Of a DNA stretch of 64,000 bases, positions 1-10,073 are shown piece after piece. How positions within the stretch are numbered: the stretch's first letter is position 1; each line of letters starts with the position of its first letter. Both the position numbers and the translations under genes were made by a program. Under the pieces are notes generated by a model. That model was not told the origin of the DNA and ran no database searches. It worked only from the letters and a program-made list of their open reading frames with translations. Origin of the DNA: Paenilisteria newyorkensis (lineage in GTDB: Bacteria > Bacillota > Bacilli > Lactobacillales > Listeriaceae); the NCBI RefSeq assembly GCF_000766145.1, contig NZ_JNFB01000047.1, positions 44,494-108,493 on the forward strand, given 5' to 3'.

Positions 1-108
1 GCGGTGAGCCATTATGTGAGCGCGGTTCGTAAAGGGAGTAGCGATGCGGCTGGAGAGCGGTCGATGATTTTGATTGATTATCAGCCGACTGTTGTGAAGC
101 CGCTTTGA
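1..108 (+). CDS. C-terminal fragment of an unidentified protein
   Basis: An open frame runs from the first base to a TGA at 106-108 and gives the last 35 residues of a protein whose start lies outside the window. It ends in ...LIDYQPTVVKPL. A terminator-like hairpin follows 24 bases later, which supports a real gene end. I do not recognise the family. Base composition is richer in GC than the next gene, so it probably belongs to the chromosomal backbone. Confidence 0.55.
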   Translation, partial: AVSHYVSAVRKGSSDAAGERSMILIDYQPTVVKPL

Positions 109-132
109 TTAGAAGGATATTAGATATAGACC

Positions 133-165
133 ATGGAGTATCAAAGCAACTGTACTCCATTTTTA
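133..165 (+). terminator. Intrinsic terminator after the fragment gene
   Basis: An 8-bp perfect stem (ATGGAGTA at 133-140, TACTCCAT at 153-160) is followed by a run of T. It isolates the next gene from upstream transcription. Confidence 0.7.
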
Positions 166-193
166 AATAAAATAAAATTTCTAGGAGTAGTTT

Positions 194-3100
194 ATGAGAT
201 ATGTAGATGATGTGGTACGAGAAGTCCTATCAAATATGCCAAACGAATGTAATTTTATTGACTACAAACAGATTCCATATAAAAAGGAAAAATATGCAGA
301 TTTTATTAAAGATGTGCTGGCTTTTTTGAATTGTATTGAAAGTCTTGATCGAGATAAGTTCATTATTATAGGAGTGGAAAATGAACGTTTGAGAAAAATT
401 GGATTAAAATTAGATATGCCAGATGATGCGGCATTTCAAGATTTACTAGATAAAATAAGCCCTAGGCCATGTGTTTCAACTGGAACGATATCTTTTGAGA
501 ATTTAGATTTTGGGTATATTTGTATACCCAAAACTAACAATTTAAGACCTTATGCTACTAGCCATTCATATCCTTCAAATAATCCAATTGTAAATGCTGG
601 GACGTATTATATTCGAAAAGGTAGTAAAAATACAATAGCTGATCGGTATGATCTAGAGAAAATTTTTTCTTTACAGAATCAAGAGCTGCCTATATTGCCA
701 TCGCTTAAAGAAGAAACGAGTAGGGAATACTCTGCTGATTTAGCCTTATTTGCGCTAATAGGTGGATGGAATCATACTAATCATTTCGATAAAGAGATTA
801 TTGAAAAATTTATCCAAGAACCATATGATTCTTGGATAATTAGGATAAAGGATGTTCTTCAAGGTGAAGGGTCCTATATAAATTTTCATAAAAATATTTG
901 GAGTACCAAAGGCAGAGAGACCCTTATAAGAAATATGAAAAATAGTTACTACGATTATATTTTTGATGATTTGCAAGCCGTTATTGTTGAGGTATTGTCG
1001 GAAAGAAATCCAAAGTTTGATTTAAGGGCAGATGAACGATGGCTGTCCAAATTTTATGATAAAAATACAAAATATTCAACTCAGTTAAGAACGGGTTTAG
1101 CAGAGGCACTACCTATTTTATCATCTATGACGGATATATTTCCAAACAGTAGTAGAGTTATGTTGGAAGATATAATTAGCAATACAGTGCATACCATTCT
1201 AGATACAAAGAATTGGGAAGTTTGGGCGGGATTAGAATGGTATTTACCAGCTTTGGCAGAAGCGGCACCTGCAGTATTTATTAAATCTATTGAAGAAAAT
1301 ATACTCGCAGTGAAGCAATTATTTAAAGAAACAGAGAATGATATTGTTTCAAGGACATACTCTGGGGGCTTAACTAGAGCGATAGAACTAGTTGCATGGG
1401 ATCCTGAAAATTTTGTCCATGTTTGCTGCGTGATTGTAGAAGTAATGAACAGTGAGGATTCCAAAGAACAATCGAATCTAGTGAATATACTGTCGAAAAT
1501 ACTTTTACCATGGCGACCTCAAACGCTTGCTCCCGTATCTAAACGAGAAACTGTTGTAAAAATTTTACTGAATGAGTATGCTGATATTGGATGGAAATTA
1601 CTAATGAAATTAATTCCAGGTGTAATCACGACTACTTCGAGTACTTATAAACCAAAATGGAGAACTACAGTTTTGGATGAAGTAGACCATAAGATAACTA
1701 ATTTAGATTATTACTTGCAAAATGAAATTTTTTTAAATCTTAGCATAGAGTATGCTGAATCAGATAGTCAGAGGTTAATAGACTTGATTAATGTATTGGA
1801 TAATATTTCGGATGACTGGCGTGTCAAATTTTTAAATGTAATATGTGCCGACAGCATTGTTGCAAGAGATGATGAATATAAGTATATAATTTGGGAACGT
1901 CTTTCTACAGTTATAAATAGGCATAAAAGATATAATCATACTGATTGGGCTTTTTCAGATATAGATATAAAAAGAATGGAGATAATGAGAGATAAAGTTG
2001 AGCCGAAAGCTCTAAATGTTAAAAATAGAATTTTTTTCAAATCTAGTAGATATGATTTATTTTTCTCTGAGGATAGTAAAGAAAATTCAAAACAAATTTT
2101 TAGTTTTCAAGTAGAGGCTATAAAAGAGATTCTGCCAACTGGGTTAATAGAGTTATTCAAATTCAATTCTGAAATAGAAGATTCTTACTCTCTGGGATTT
2201 TGTTTTGGAAAAGTTGATCAAAGCTCTATAAGTTGTAATGATGTATTTGTTTTTTTAGATATAAAAGATAGTAAAAAAATAGATTTCATTCGGGGCTTTG
2301 TTGTAGGGAAATATCAATTATGCGGTTTTGACTGGATTGAAGAAGTTGCCTTTCAAGTTATGGATAAGTTTCAAAAAGCAATTATATTTGCTGCTATGCC
2401 ATTTTATATTGATACATGGATTTTGGTTGAAAATATAATGGGGGATGAGCAAGAAGAGTACTGGAACCTTGTCGATGCTCTTCCATATCAAGCTGTTGGA
2501 TTAGATGATGCTATCCAAAAATTAATAGAGTTTGGTTGCCCAATTAAGGCAATAGATTGCATAACATATCAGATTGATGAAGGAATGCGGGTTCCCTCAG
2601 ATTTAGCGTTTAAAGCTTTGACCGATGCTACCGAAGAGCTTAATGGTCAAAGGAGCGTAGCTTTATACAATACTAGAAAAATAATTAGATATTTGCAAAA
2701 GCAAGAGGGGGTAGCAGAGCGAGAGTTAGTTAGAATTGAATGGATGTATCTGGCTATTATGGGCGAGGAGGGGTTAACTCCTGTAACACTCGAAAGAAAA
2801 TTGGCAACGGAACCTGCTTTCTTCAACGAGATTCTTTGTCTAGCGTATAAAGAAAAGGGAGCAGAAAAGAGAGTACTTACTGGAAAGGAAGAGACTATAG
2901 CAATCAATGCGCATCGTTTATTAAATTCGTGGAGGATAATTCCTGGTTCAGAGGCTATAGGTGAGCTTGATAAACAAAAACTCACTATCTGGATAGATGA
3001 AATGAAGGAAATGGCTGCTAATTCTGATAGATTGGATATGGGGCTAAATGTTATAGGGGGGACCCTTTATTATGCACCCGCAGATAAGGACGGACTTTGG

Positions 3101-3355
3101 ATTAATAAAAATGTTGCAGAGCTGTTAAATAAAAGAGAAGAAACTATCATGAGGGATGCATATACTACCAAAATATTTAATGAGAGAGGTGCTCATTTTA
3201 TAGATAGGACTGGAGCAGAAGAGTTCCAATTAGCAAGTCACTATTTTGAAAAGGCAGATCAACTTGAACTAAATAATTTTTTCCGATTAGCAAGTTCAAT
3301 GAGGGAGTTAGCTAGAGATTATGAAAGACAAGGAAAAAAATATATAGAAGAGTAA
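194..3355 (+). CDS. Large AlbA_2/Schlafen-like domain protein, putative defence protein
   Basis: The protein has 1053 residues and starts at an ATG six bases after AGGAG (183-187). Residues about 15-165 look like an AlbA_2 (Schlafen AlbA_2, formerly AAA_4) nucleic-acid-binding domain: an acidic start E18 and D23-Y-K25, a hydrophobic helix with AFLN near 43, the IIIGVEN strand near 57, and a late GTYYIRKGS motif before DLEKIF. The following 850 residues are rich in predicted helices and carry no motif I can name: no Walker A, no transmembrane segment, no signal peptide. Such domains occur in bacterial regulators and in anti-phage or stress proteins, so a defence role is inference. The gene is much richer in A+T than the his operon beside it and is bounded by a terminator and a structured non-coding region, which suggests horizontal gain. 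It could also be a regulator unrelated to defence. Confidence 0.75.
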   Translation: MRYVDDVVREVLSNMPNECNFIDYKQIPYKKEKYADFIKDVLAFLNCIESLDRDKFIIIGVENERLRKIGLKLDMPDDAAFQDLLDKISPRPCVSTGTISFENLDFGYICIPKTNNLRPYATSHSYPSNNPIVNAGTYYIRKGSKNTIADRYDLEKIFSLQNQELPILPSLKEETSREYSADLALFALIGGWNHTNHFDKEIIEKFIQEPYDSWIIRIKDVLQGEGSYINFHKNIWSTKGRETLIRNMKNSYYDYIFDDLQAVIVEVLSERNPKFDLRADERWLSKFYDKNTKYSTQLRTGLAEALPILSSMTDIFPNSSRVMLEDIISNTVHTILDTKNWEVWAGLEWYLPALAEAAPAVFIKSIEENILAVKQLFKETENDIVSRTYSGGLTRAIELVAWDPENFVHVCCVIVEVMNSEDSKEQSNLVNILSKILLPWRPQTLAPVSKRETVVKILLNEYADIGWKLLMKLIPGVITTTSSTYKPKWRTTVLDEVDHKITNLDYYLQNEIFLNLSIEYAESDSQRLIDLINVLDNISDDWRVKFLNVICADSIVARDDEYKYIIWERLSTVINRHKRYNHTDWAFSDIDIKRMEIMRDKVEPKALNVKNRIFFKSSRYDLFFSEDSKENSKQIFSFQVEAIKEILPTGLIELFKFNSEIEDSYSLGFCFGKVDQSSISCNDVFVFLDIKDSKKIDFIRGFVVGKYQLCGFDWIEEVAFQVMDKFQKAIIFAAMPFYIDTWILVENIMGDEQEEYWNLVDALPYQAVGLDDAIQKLIEFGCPIKAIDCITYQIDEGMRVPSDLAFKALTDATEELNGQRSVALYNTRKIIRYLQKQEGVAERELVRIEWMYLAIMGEEGLTPVTLERKLATEPAFFNEILCLAYKEKGAEKRVLTGKEETIAINAHRLLNSWRIIPGSEAIGELDKQKLTIWIDEMKEMAANSDRLDMGLNVIGGTLYYAPADKDGLWINKNVAELLNKREETIMRDAYTTKIFNERGAHFIDRTGAEEFQLASHYFEKADQLELNNFFRLASSMRELARDYERQGKKYIEE

Positions 3356-3419
3356 CAATCATCAACAAAAAACACACACGGGGGGAACCGCATGTGCCTG
3401 TAGGGAGTTTTAGGAGTGT

Positions 3420-3592
3420 GTGGTGGCGACGATATAAAAGGGATATCAGGGAATTTTTATGGTATAGGATGCATTCTCCATATGGAGCAAAGCGAGTAAT
3501 GCTCGTCTATTTTGAATAGGAAATGAGTTTTCTTTTGAAGCGTGTATTAGGTCTTTAAAAGAAAGCTCATTTTTATTTATCGTCGCCGCCAC
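3420..3592 (+). ncRNA. Possible structured RNA with nested inverted repeats
   Basis: A 14-bp outer stem joins 3420-3433 (GTGGTGGCGACGAT) with 3579-3592 (ATCGTCGCCGCCAC). Inside are ATAAAA 3434-3439 with TTTTAT 3455-3460, a CTCC/GGAG hairpin (3476-3487), a CGAG/CTCG hairpin (3493-3505) and a 16-bp stem 3521-3536 with 3557-3572. The only non-Watson-Crick pair in each long stem is T opposite G, which pairs as U-G only if the plus strand is the RNA. It starts 65 bases after the AlbA_2 gene. It could be the 3' end and terminator of that gene, a separate RNA, or the remains of a small palindromic element. No reverse transcriptase is nearby. Confidence 0.45.
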
Positions 3593-3763
3593 ATCATCTT
3601 GGGGAAAAGATGACTTGCTCCAATAAAATAAGTATAACGTTAAATGGGGAGCTCTAACATCGCTTTGGCTTACATTTTGAAACGGAAATGTGACAGTTTT
3701 GTCAGGTTGCGCGTATTAGATTAAAATGTGATGAGAGTAAGCTTAGAGACGTGTTAGAAGGTA

Positions 3764-4846
3764 TTATTTTGTATCTAAAATGGATGCCAGAGCTTGGATG
3801 CATGCTTCGTTTTCGCTGGTCGATCCGATGGTAATTCGCAGCCAGTTTGGTTTTAGCCCGGCGCGCACGATGAAGCCTTTTTGGAGTAGTTGGTTGAATA
3901 GGTCGGTGGCGTCGCGCTCGGTGTCGAAAAAGATGAAGTTGGCGTCGGATTTGTAGTATGTGAGGCCGCGTGTGTCTAGGAAGTCGTACCATTGTTGCAA
4001 GCCGGTTGTGTTGGCGTTGACGCATTTTTCGACGAATGCTTGGTCGGCGAGTGCGGCGGTCGCGGCGGATTGGGCAATGGATGAGGTGTTGAATGGGAGC
4101 CGCACGATGTTGAAGGGCTCTATTAGTGCGTCTGGGATGATGGCGTATCCGATGCGCAAGCCTGCCAAACCGTAAATTTTGGAAAATGTGCGCATGATGA
4201 TGAGGTTTGGAAATGGCTCTAGAAGCGCTAGTGTGTCTGGGTATTCTGCGGTTGTGGCGTACTCGAAATAGGCTTCGTCGCTGATGACTAGGACGTCTTT
4301 GGGTACGGATTCGAGCAGCGCCAGGACTTCTTGTTGGGTGGAAATTGTGCCTGTCGGGTTGTTTGGATTGCAGAGCCAGATGATTTTTGTGCGCGTGTTG
4401 ACGGTGTTTGCCATAGCGGTGAGATCGGATTTTCCGGTCGTTTCGTTGACTGGGATGCGAATCGTTTCGGCGCCTTCAATCGTGGCGTGTAGGGAGTACT
4501 GGGAGAAGGTCGGCGCGGCTTCGATAATGTTGTCACCTGGCTCTAGGACGGCGCGCGAGATGAGTTGGATAACGTCATCGAGACCGGAGCCGAGCAGGAT
4601 ATTATCTGTCGGAACATCGTGAAAAGCAGCGATATTTTCACGCAAAATTCGGCCGGCGCCATCGGGGTAATAGGATAAGTCGATGGCGCTCTCTTTCAGG
4701 ATTCGCGTGACGGCTTTTGATGTGCCGAACGGGTTTTCATTGGATGCTAGTTTGGTGATTTTTTTGAGCCCGAGTTCGCGGCGGACTTCTTCTAGTGGTT
4801 TGCCCGGTTTGTAGGCGGATAGGGTGTTTAGCGATGATTTTACCAT
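3764..4846 (-). CDS. hisC: Histidinol-phosphate aminotransferase
   Basis: This PLP enzyme converts imidazole-acetol phosphate plus glutamate to histidinol phosphate, the seventh step of histidine synthesis. The 360-residue sequence is full length, with ASNENPFG near the N-terminus, NPNNPTG at 160-166, SDEAY near 190 and the PLP lysine K223 in TFSKIYGLAGLRIGY. The start has an excellent site, AAGGAGG followed by tccacc and ATG. It is the last gene of the operon, 11 bases after hisE. Many Firmicutes keep hisC elsewhere, for example with aromatic genes, so its place here is of some interest. No clear terminator follows it. Confidence 0.95.
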   Translation of the reverse strand: MVKSSLNTLSAYKPGKPLEEVRRELGLKKITKLASNENPFGTSKAVTRILKESAIDLSYYPDGAGRILRENIAAFHDVPTDNILLGSGLDDVIQLISRAVLEPGDNIIEAAPTFSQYSLHATIEGAETIRIPVNETTGKSDLTAMANTVNTRTKIIWLCNPNNPTGTISTQQEVLALLESVPKDVLVISDEAYFEYATTAEYPDTLALLEPFPNLIIMRTFSKIYGLAGLRIGYAIIPDALIEPFNIVRLPFNTSSIAQSAATAALADQAFVEKCVNANTTGLQQWYDFLDTRGLTYYKSDANFIFFDTERDATDLFNQLLQKGFIVRAGLKPNWLRITIGSTSENEACIQALASILDTK

Positions 4847-4857
4847 GGTGGACCTCC

Positions 4858-5178
4858 TTATAATTCGTCGATAGGTTTGCGGTCTTTCGTGACGCTCCGT
4901 TTGCCTTCGCGTTTTTCGAGTTCGCGCGCGATGTCATCTGGCGTCAAGCCCTGCTGTGCTAAGAGTACGAGGACGTGATAAGTCAAATCGGCGAGTTCCG
5001 ATGTGAGTTCTGCGTTGTCGTTATTTTTCGCAGCAATAACTACTTCGGTCGCTTCTTCGCCAACTTTTTTTAAAATTTTATCCAGTCCGCGGTCGAATAA
5101 ATAATTCGTATAGGAGCCTTCTTTTGGCGTGGTTTTCCGGTCATTGATTTGGTCGAAAAGTTCGTTTAGAATCGTCAT
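4858..5178 (-). CDS. hisE: Phosphoribosyl-ATP pyrophosphatase
   Basis: HisE removes pyrophosphate from phosphoribosyl-ATP, the second step of the pathway. The 106-residue protein is an all-helical MazG-like fold; [15 protein letters not shown] and [14 protein letters not shown] hold the acidic metal ligands. In many bacteria this is the C-terminal half of a fused HisIE. Here it is a separate gene whose start overlaps the hisI stop by four bases, so the two are likely translationally coupled. Confidence 0.95.
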   Translation of the reverse strand: MTILNELFDQINDRKTTPKEGSYTNYLFDRGLDKILKKVGEEATEVVIAAKNNDNAELTSELADLTYHVLVLLAQQGLTPDDIARELEKREGKRSVTKDRKPIDEL

Positions 5179-5495
5179 TTTTCGGTCACTTCCTTTTCTA
5201 GATTGAAGAAGCAGCTGTGCGCGCCGGTGTGGCAGGCGGCTCCGATTTGGTCGACGCGGATCAGGAGTGTGTCGTTGTCGCAGTCGGAGCGGATTTCTTT
5301 GACGTGCTGGAAATGGCCAGACGTCGCGCCTTTATTCCAGAGTTCGTTACGGGAACGGGAGAAAAACCAAGTCGTGTTTGTATCGAGCGTTTTTTGGTAA
5401 CTTTCGTCGTTCATATAGGCGAGCATGAGGACGTCACCTGTCGCGTCTTCCACGATAATCGCGGGGATGAGGCCTTTGGAAAAATCGAGTGTCAT
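5175..5495 (-). CDS. hisI: Phosphoribosyl-AMP cyclohydrolase
   Basis: HisI opens the purine ring of phosphoribosyl-AMP, the third step. The 106-residue sequence has the family pattern [13 protein letters not shown], then [11 protein letters not shown] and the metal-binding DCDNDTLL and CHTG segments with conserved cysteines. It overlaps hisF upstream and hisE downstream by four bases each, typical of tight translational coupling. Confidence 0.95.
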   Translation of the reverse strand: MTLDFSKGLIPAIIVEDATGDVLMLAYMNDESYQKTLDTNTTWFFSRSRNELWNKGATSGHFQHVKEIRSDCDNDTLLIRVDQIGAACHTGAHSCFFNLEKEVTEK

Positions 5496-6253
5496 GGCCG
5501 AATCGCAACTCCTTTCTCTTGCAAAATTTGTTTGACTTCTGGAATTGTCATTTCGCCGTAATGGAAAATCGATGCGGCGAGTGCGGCGTCAGCGCTCGTT
5601 TTGGCGAAGACTTCTGCCATGTGATCGGCGTTTCCGCAGCCACCTGATGCGATGACGGGGACCGGGACGGCGTTACAGATGGCGTCGGTGAGCGCGATGT
5701 CGTAACCGTCTTTAGTTCCGTCGCCGTCCATGCTCGTTAGCAGGATTTCGCCGGCGCCGAGTGATACGGCTTTTTTTGCCCATTGGATCGCATCAAGACC
5801 GGTATCATCACGCCCGCCGCGACTGTAAACGTGCCAGGAATCATCTTCGGCGTGATATTTGGCGTCGATCGCGACAACGATGCATTGATTGCCAAATTTA
5901 GCGGCGCCTTCCGCGATTAAATCGGGATTTTTGAGGGCGGCTGAGTTGAGTGAAATCTTGTCCGCGCCAGCTTGAAGGAGGGCTTTCATGTTCGCGACAG
6001 AATGGATGCCTCCGCCGACGGTAAGCGGGATAAAAACTTGTTCCGCCGTGCGTTCGACGACATCAATCATCGTGCGGCGTTCTTCATGGGTTGCTGTGAT
6101 ATCAAGGAAAACAAGTTCGTCCGCGCCAGCTTCATTGTAGGCCTTGGCGATTTCGACAGGATCACCGACATCGGTTAGCGACACGAAATTGATGCCTTTC
6201 ACGACGCGTCCATCGGTTACATCCAAGCAAGGAATGATGCGTTTAGTCAGCAA
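5492..6253 (-). CDS. hisF: Imidazole glycerol phosphate synthase, cyclase subunit
   Basis: HisF is the TIM-barrel subunit that uses ammonia from HisH to make imidazole glycerol phosphate and AICAR. The 253-residue sequence is full length, opens with [20 protein letters not shown] (catalytic aspartate in CLD) and has the second phosphate-binding half near IASGGCGN. It overlaps the end of the paralogous hisA by 11 bases and the start of hisI by four. Confidence 0.96.
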   Translation of the reverse strand: MLTKRIIPCLDVTDGRVVKGINFVSLTDVGDPVEIAKAYNEAGADELVFLDITATHEERRTMIDVVERTAEQVFIPLTVGGGIHSVANMKALLQAGADKISLNSAALKNPDLIAEGAAKFGNQCIVVAIDAKYHAEDDSWHVYSRGGRDDTGLDAIQWAKKAVSLGAGEILLTSMDGDGTKDGYDIALTDAICNAVPVPVIASGGCGNADHMAEVFAKTSADAALAASIFHYGEMTIPEVKQILQEKGVAIRP

Positions 6254-6968
6254 GATTCTCCACCTCCGTAATTTCTGCCATCGAAATATTGCCGTTATAC
6301 AGGGCTTTACCGCAAATCGCGCCGTATAAACCGAGCTCGGAAAGTTGCTCCAAATCCTGTTTGCTACTCACGCCACCCGACGCGATAATATCCACAGAAA
6401 CCGCTCGTTGCAAGGCTTGAAGCTGCTCTAAATTCGGACCTTCCAGCGTACCATCTTTGGCAATATCCGTAAAAATGATCGTCTGCACGCCACTTTTTTC
6501 AACCTCTTTCGCAAAAGTAAGGTAATCCGTAGCGCTCACATCGAGCCAACCAGACGTTGCAACAAAGCCATTTTTCGCGTCAATGCCGACCGCGATTTTC
6601 GCGCCATAAAGCTTCACGGCGTCACGAACTAAATCCGGATTTTCCAGCGCCGCCGAGCCGATAATGACGCGATCGATACCCGCTTCTTCCAGATAAAACG
6701 TAATCTGCTTCATCGTCCGAATCCCACCACCGACTTGGACGGGGAGACCAGCCGCTTTTTTCATCGCACGAATCACGTCCAAATTAATCGGTTTTCCTTC
6801 CAGCGCGCCGTCCAAATCGACAATATGTAAATACGTTGCGCCTTGTTCACTAAATGTCGCCGCTTGGGCAATCGGGTCAGGATTCACAACGGTTTCCTGC
6901 GCGAAATCACCTTGATATAGCCGCACACACCGACCGTTTTTCAAATCTATTGCTGGGAAAATCCGCAT
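6243..6968 (-). CDS. hisA: ProFAR isomerase
   Basis: HisA is a TIM-barrel isomerase that opens the ribose of ProFAR to PRFAR. The 241 residues include the start [17 protein letters not shown] with the catalytic aspartate, QVGGGIRT in the first half and [14 protein letters not shown] in the second. Its start lies within the last 22 bases of hisH and is preceded by a strong AAGGAGG inside that gene, so it has its own ribosome site despite the overlap. Confidence 0.96.
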   Translation of the reverse strand: MRIFPAIDLKNGRCVRLYQGDFAQETVVNPDPIAQAATFSEQGATYLHIVDLDGALEGKPINLDVIRAMKKAAGLPVQVGGGIRTMKQITFYLEEAGIDRVIIGSAALENPDLVRDAVKLYGAKIAVGIDAKNGFVATSGWLDVSATDYLTFAKEVEKSGVQTIIFTDIAKDGTLEGPNLEQLQALQRAVSVDIIASGGVSSKQDLEQLSELGLYGAICGKALYNGNISMAEITEVENLAD

Positions 6969-7567
6969 GCTATTACCTCCTTAAATCCTTGTAAAATTTC
7001 GAGTCCTGCCTGCCCGCTTTTTTCGGGGTGAAACTGGGCGCCGTAAACGTTCTCGTTCGCGATGATGCCTGGAACTTCCATCGAATAATCGCTCGACGCC
7101 AATACATATTTCTCCTCACAAACCGCATAATACGAATGCACATAATACACAAAATTACCGTCCTGATCCCGCGTTAACGGCGAGTCCTGCTTCACTTCCA
7201 ACCGATTCCAGCCCATATGCGGAATTTTCGCCGTGTCTGGCAGCGATTTCGCGTGACCCGGAATCAGTCCAAGCCCTTGCGTATAGCCAAATTCCTCGCT
7301 CGAATCCAGCAATAATTGCATTCCGAGACAAACCCCAAGCAGCGGTTTCCCGTGCGCCACCACCTCTTGCAAAACCGCAATCAAATCGCGTTCTTCAAGT
7401 GCCGCCATCGCCTGCGGAAAAGCACCAACACCCGGCAAAATAATGCCATCCGCCTCCAAAATCGTCTTTTTCGCAGCCGTTATCGTATTTTCAATCCCAA
7501 TAAAATCAAGCGCTTTGCTGACACTTTTCGTATTGCCCGCATCATAATCAATAATCGCAATTCGCAT
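6947..7567 (-). CDS. hisH: Imidazole glycerol phosphate synthase, glutaminase subunit
   Basis: HisH is the class I glutamine amidotransferase that feeds ammonia to HisF. The 206-residue sequence shows the oxyanion strand GVGAFPQAM, the nucleophile cysteine in GVCLGMQLL and the His-Glu pair in HPEKSGQAGL. Its start follows hisB directly. Confidence 0.96.
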   Translation of the reverse strand: MRIAIIDYDAGNTKSVSKALDFIGIENTITAAKKTILEADGIILPGVGAFPQAMAALEERDLIAVLQEVVAHGKPLLGVCLGMQLLLDSSEEFGYTQGLGLIPGHAKSLPDTAKIPHMGWNRLEVKQDSPLTRDQDGNFVYYVHSYYAVCEEKYVLASSDYSMEVPGIIANENVYGAQFHPEKSGQAGLEILQGFKEVIACGFSQQ

Positions 7568-8152
7568 TTACAGCACACCTTTCGTCGAGTTAACGCCTAC
7601 GATATCAGGATTCACTGTAATGGCTTGCCGCAAAGCTCGGCCAAACGCTTTAAACAACGCCTCAATTTTGTGATGCGTATTTTTGCCGTAAAGGACGCGA
7701 CAGTGCAGGTTCATCGACGCATTAAACGCCACCGCTTGGAAAAATTCCTCCACGAGCTCCGTATCAAAAGCACCAAGCTTCGGATTCTCAAACACCGCAT
7801 CAAAAACGAGGTACGAACGCCCACTTAGATCCAGCGCCACAAAGCCAAGCGACTCATCCATCGGCACGTATTCCGAACCGTAACGATTAATCCCAGCCTT
7901 ATCACCAAGCGCTTCCTTCAAACATTGCCCGAGCACAATCCCGACATCCTCCGCCGTGTGATGCGAATCCACATCTAAATCGCCAATCGCCTCGCAAACA
8001 ATCCCAATGCGGCTATGTCTCGCGAATAACGTCAACATATGATCGAGAAATCCGACCCCAGTATTAACCTCACATTTCTCCGGCTGATCCATATAAAGCT
8101 CCATTTTAATCGCTGTTTCTGCCGTTTTCCGTTCTATTTTAGCTGTTCTCAT
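7568..8152 (-). CDS. hisB: Imidazoleglycerol-phosphate dehydratase
   Basis: HisB dehydrates imidazole glycerol phosphate to the acetol form, using two Mn ions. The 194 residues carry the duplicated metal motifs [11 protein letters not shown] and the later [18 protein letters not shown], as well as GFLDHML near the N-terminus. It is the monofunctional dehydratase without a phosphatase domain; the phosphatase is the separate hisJ downstream. Confidence 0.96.
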   Translation of the reverse strand: MRTAKIERKTAETAIKMELYMDQPEKCEVNTGVGFLDHMLTLFARHSRIGIVCEAIGDLDVDSHHTAEDVGIVLGQCLKEALGDKAGINRYGSEYVPMDESLGFVALDLSGRSYLVFDAVFENPKLGAFDTELVEEFFQAVAFNASMNLHCRVLYGKNTHHKIEALFKAFGRALRQAITVNPDIVGVNSTKGVL

Positions 8153-9438
8153 TGTTCATCATCCTCCTCAAAGCGAATTTCGATAGCGCGAGCGTGCGCC
8201 GTCAAGCCTTCTTTTTCAGCCAGCAAGACAATCGCGTCTTTTTCCTTTGCCAGCGCGTCTTTCGTATAAGAAATAAACGAGGTCCGTTTGCAAAAATCAG
8301 CGACGCCAAGCGGGGAGAAGAAGCGCGCCGTCCCACTCGTTGGCAACACGTGATTCGGCCCCGCAAAATAGTCTCCAAGCGGTTCAGAGGCATAAGCGCC
8401 CAAGAAAACCGAGCCAGCATTTTTCACATAACTCAGATAATCCATCGGGTTTTCCAACTGGATTTCGAGATGTTCCGGAGCAATCTCATTCATAATATCA
8501 AACGCGGCGTCCACGGATTCAGCAACAATCACCTGTCCAAAATTGGCAATCGAAGCCCGCGCAATCTCTTCACGTGGCAGGGTTTTCAGCTGTTTCTCCA
8601 CTTCCGCGGCAACCGCTTGACCAAACGCTTCACTCGTCGTAATTAGAATCGCGCGCGCCAGTTTATCATGCTCCGCTTGCGATAACAAATCTGCCGCTAC
8701 AAACCGAGGATTCGCCGCCCTGTCCGCGACCACGACCACCTCCGAAGGCCCCGCAATCATATCGATATCCACGATGCCAAACACTTCCCGTTTTGCCAGC
8801 GCCACAAAAATATTCCCAGGCCCGACAATCTTATCCACTTTTGGAATCGACTCCGTCCCAAACGCAAGAGCAGCAACGGCTTGCGCGCCACCAATTTGAT
8901 AAACTTCATCCGCGCCCGCAATTTTGGCAGCAGCTAGAATATACGGATTCAAGCCATCTTTCCCAGGCGGCGTCACCATGATAATCCGCGGAACCCCAGC
9001 AATTTTGGCAGGTAAAATGTTCATCAAAACCGAAGAAGGATAAGCCGCCGTGCCACCAGGAACGTAAATACCAGCCGTCTCCAATGGGCGAACGAGCTGA
9101 CCGCGCATCACGCCTGGCTTCTCTGTATCAACGAATCCCGATTGTTTCTGCTTTTGATGATACGACAAAATGTTCGCCTTCGCTTGTTCTAGCGCGCAGG
9201 TAAAATCCGCCTCAACATGGTTCAATGCATCATCCAACACACTTTGCGCCACCCTAAAATCCGTCAATCGAACCCCATCAAATTGTTCCGTCAGCCTAAC
9301 AAGCGCCGCGTCACCATTCGTTTTCACATCTGCAATAATCGCTTTGACAGCCGCCTCGGTCTCGACCTGAGTATCCGCACTCGCCGCACTATGTAATTGC
9401 TCCAATATCGCCTCTTTATCCCCAGAAATAAACCTCAT
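8149..9438 (-). CDS. hisD: Histidinol dehydrogenase
   Basis: HisD oxidises histidinol to histidine in two NAD-linked steps and binds zinc. The 429-residue protein is full length, with [13 protein letters not shown], the [16 protein letters not shown] region, [15 protein letters not shown] and the C-terminal [20 protein letters not shown] that bears zinc and substrate ligands. It overlaps hisG and hisB by four bases each. Confidence 0.96.
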   Translation of the reverse strand: MRFISGDKEAILEQLHSAASADTQVETEAAVKAIIADVKTNGDAALVRLTEQFDGVRLTDFRVAQSVLDDALNHVEADFTCALEQAKANILSYHQKQKQSGFVDTEKPGVMRGQLVRPLETAGIYVPGGTAAYPSSVLMNILPAKIAGVPRIIMVTPPGKDGLNPYILAAAKIAGADEVYQIGGAQAVAALAFGTESIPKVDKIVGPGNIFVALAKREVFGIVDIDMIAGPSEVVVVADRAANPRFVAADLLSQAEHDKLARAILITTSEAFGQAVAAEVEKQLKTLPREEIARASIANFGQVIVAESVDAAFDIMNEIAPEHLEIQLENPMDYLSYVKNAGSVFLGAYASEPLGDYFAGPNHVLPTSGTARFFSPLGVADFCKRTSFISYTKDALAKEKDAIVLLAEKEGLTAHARAIEIRFEEDDEQ

Positions 9439-10073
9439 TTCGCGTCCTCCTCAAGCGTATTCTCCAACAAATCAATCAACTCAAAAATTTGCGCCTTATT
9501 CCGTTTTAGCGATGCCTTATTCACGATCAGCCGAGCCGAAATAGCATACATTGTATCAAAAATCACCAAACCATTCTCACGCAGCGTCGAGCCAGTTTCC
9601 ACAATATCAATAATCGCGTCCGCCAGCCCCAAAATCGGCGCCATCTCAACCGAGCCCTCAATCTTGATGATCTCGACATCCTCGCCACGTTCACGAAAAT
9701 ATTTCGTCGCAACCGTCGGGTATTTCGTCGCGATAATTTTGCGCCTATAATCACTCGGATCATAGCTCGGCGTCGACGCAAGGCAGAACTGACACCGTCC
9801 AATTTTCAAATCAAGCATCTCGTAGTGCTCCTTATCCTGCTCCATCAACACATCCTTGCCAACAATCCCGATATCCGCGACGCCATGCTTCACGTACGTC
9901 GTCACATCCGGCGCCTTCGCCAAAATAAACGAATACGGCGCATCCTCACGCTTAAAAATCAGCTTCCGACTTTTCTCATGTAGCATCGCACAATCCACAC
10001 CAGCCCGCTCCAAAAGCGCCACCGCCGACTTCTCCAATCTCCCTTTCGTCAAGGCAATTTGCAATGATTTCAT
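9435..10073 (-). CDS. hisG: ATP phosphoribosyltransferase, short form
   Basis: HisG joins ATP and PRPP in the committed step. At 212 residues it is the short form, which lacks the C-terminal regulatory ACT-like domain and needs HisZ for activity and histidine feedback. [10 protein letters not shown] opens the protein and [19 protein letters not shown] and [14 protein letters not shown] form the PRPP site. The start overlaps the hisZ stop by four bases, consistent with a HisG-HisZ complex. Confidence 0.96.
   Translation of the reverse strand: MKSLQIALTKGRLEKSAVALLERAGVDCAMLHEKSRKLIFKREDAPYSFILAKAPDVTTYVKHGVADIGIVGKDVLMEQDKEHYEMLDLKIGRCQFCLASTPSYDPSDYRRKIIATKYPTVATKYFRERGEDVEIIKIEGSVEMAPILGLADAIIDIVETGSTLRENGLVIFDTMYAISARLIVNKASLKRNKAQIFELIDLLENTLEEDAK

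Noticed and set aside
3420..3592. Retron msr-msd RNA
   Set aside because: The shape is suggestive, but no reverse transcriptase gene or fragment is present nearby and no branching-guanosine context could be made out.
7316..7828. Long plus-strand frames inside the his operon
   Set aside because: They are shadows of hisH and hisB, caused by biased codon use; no start sites and no recognisable domains.
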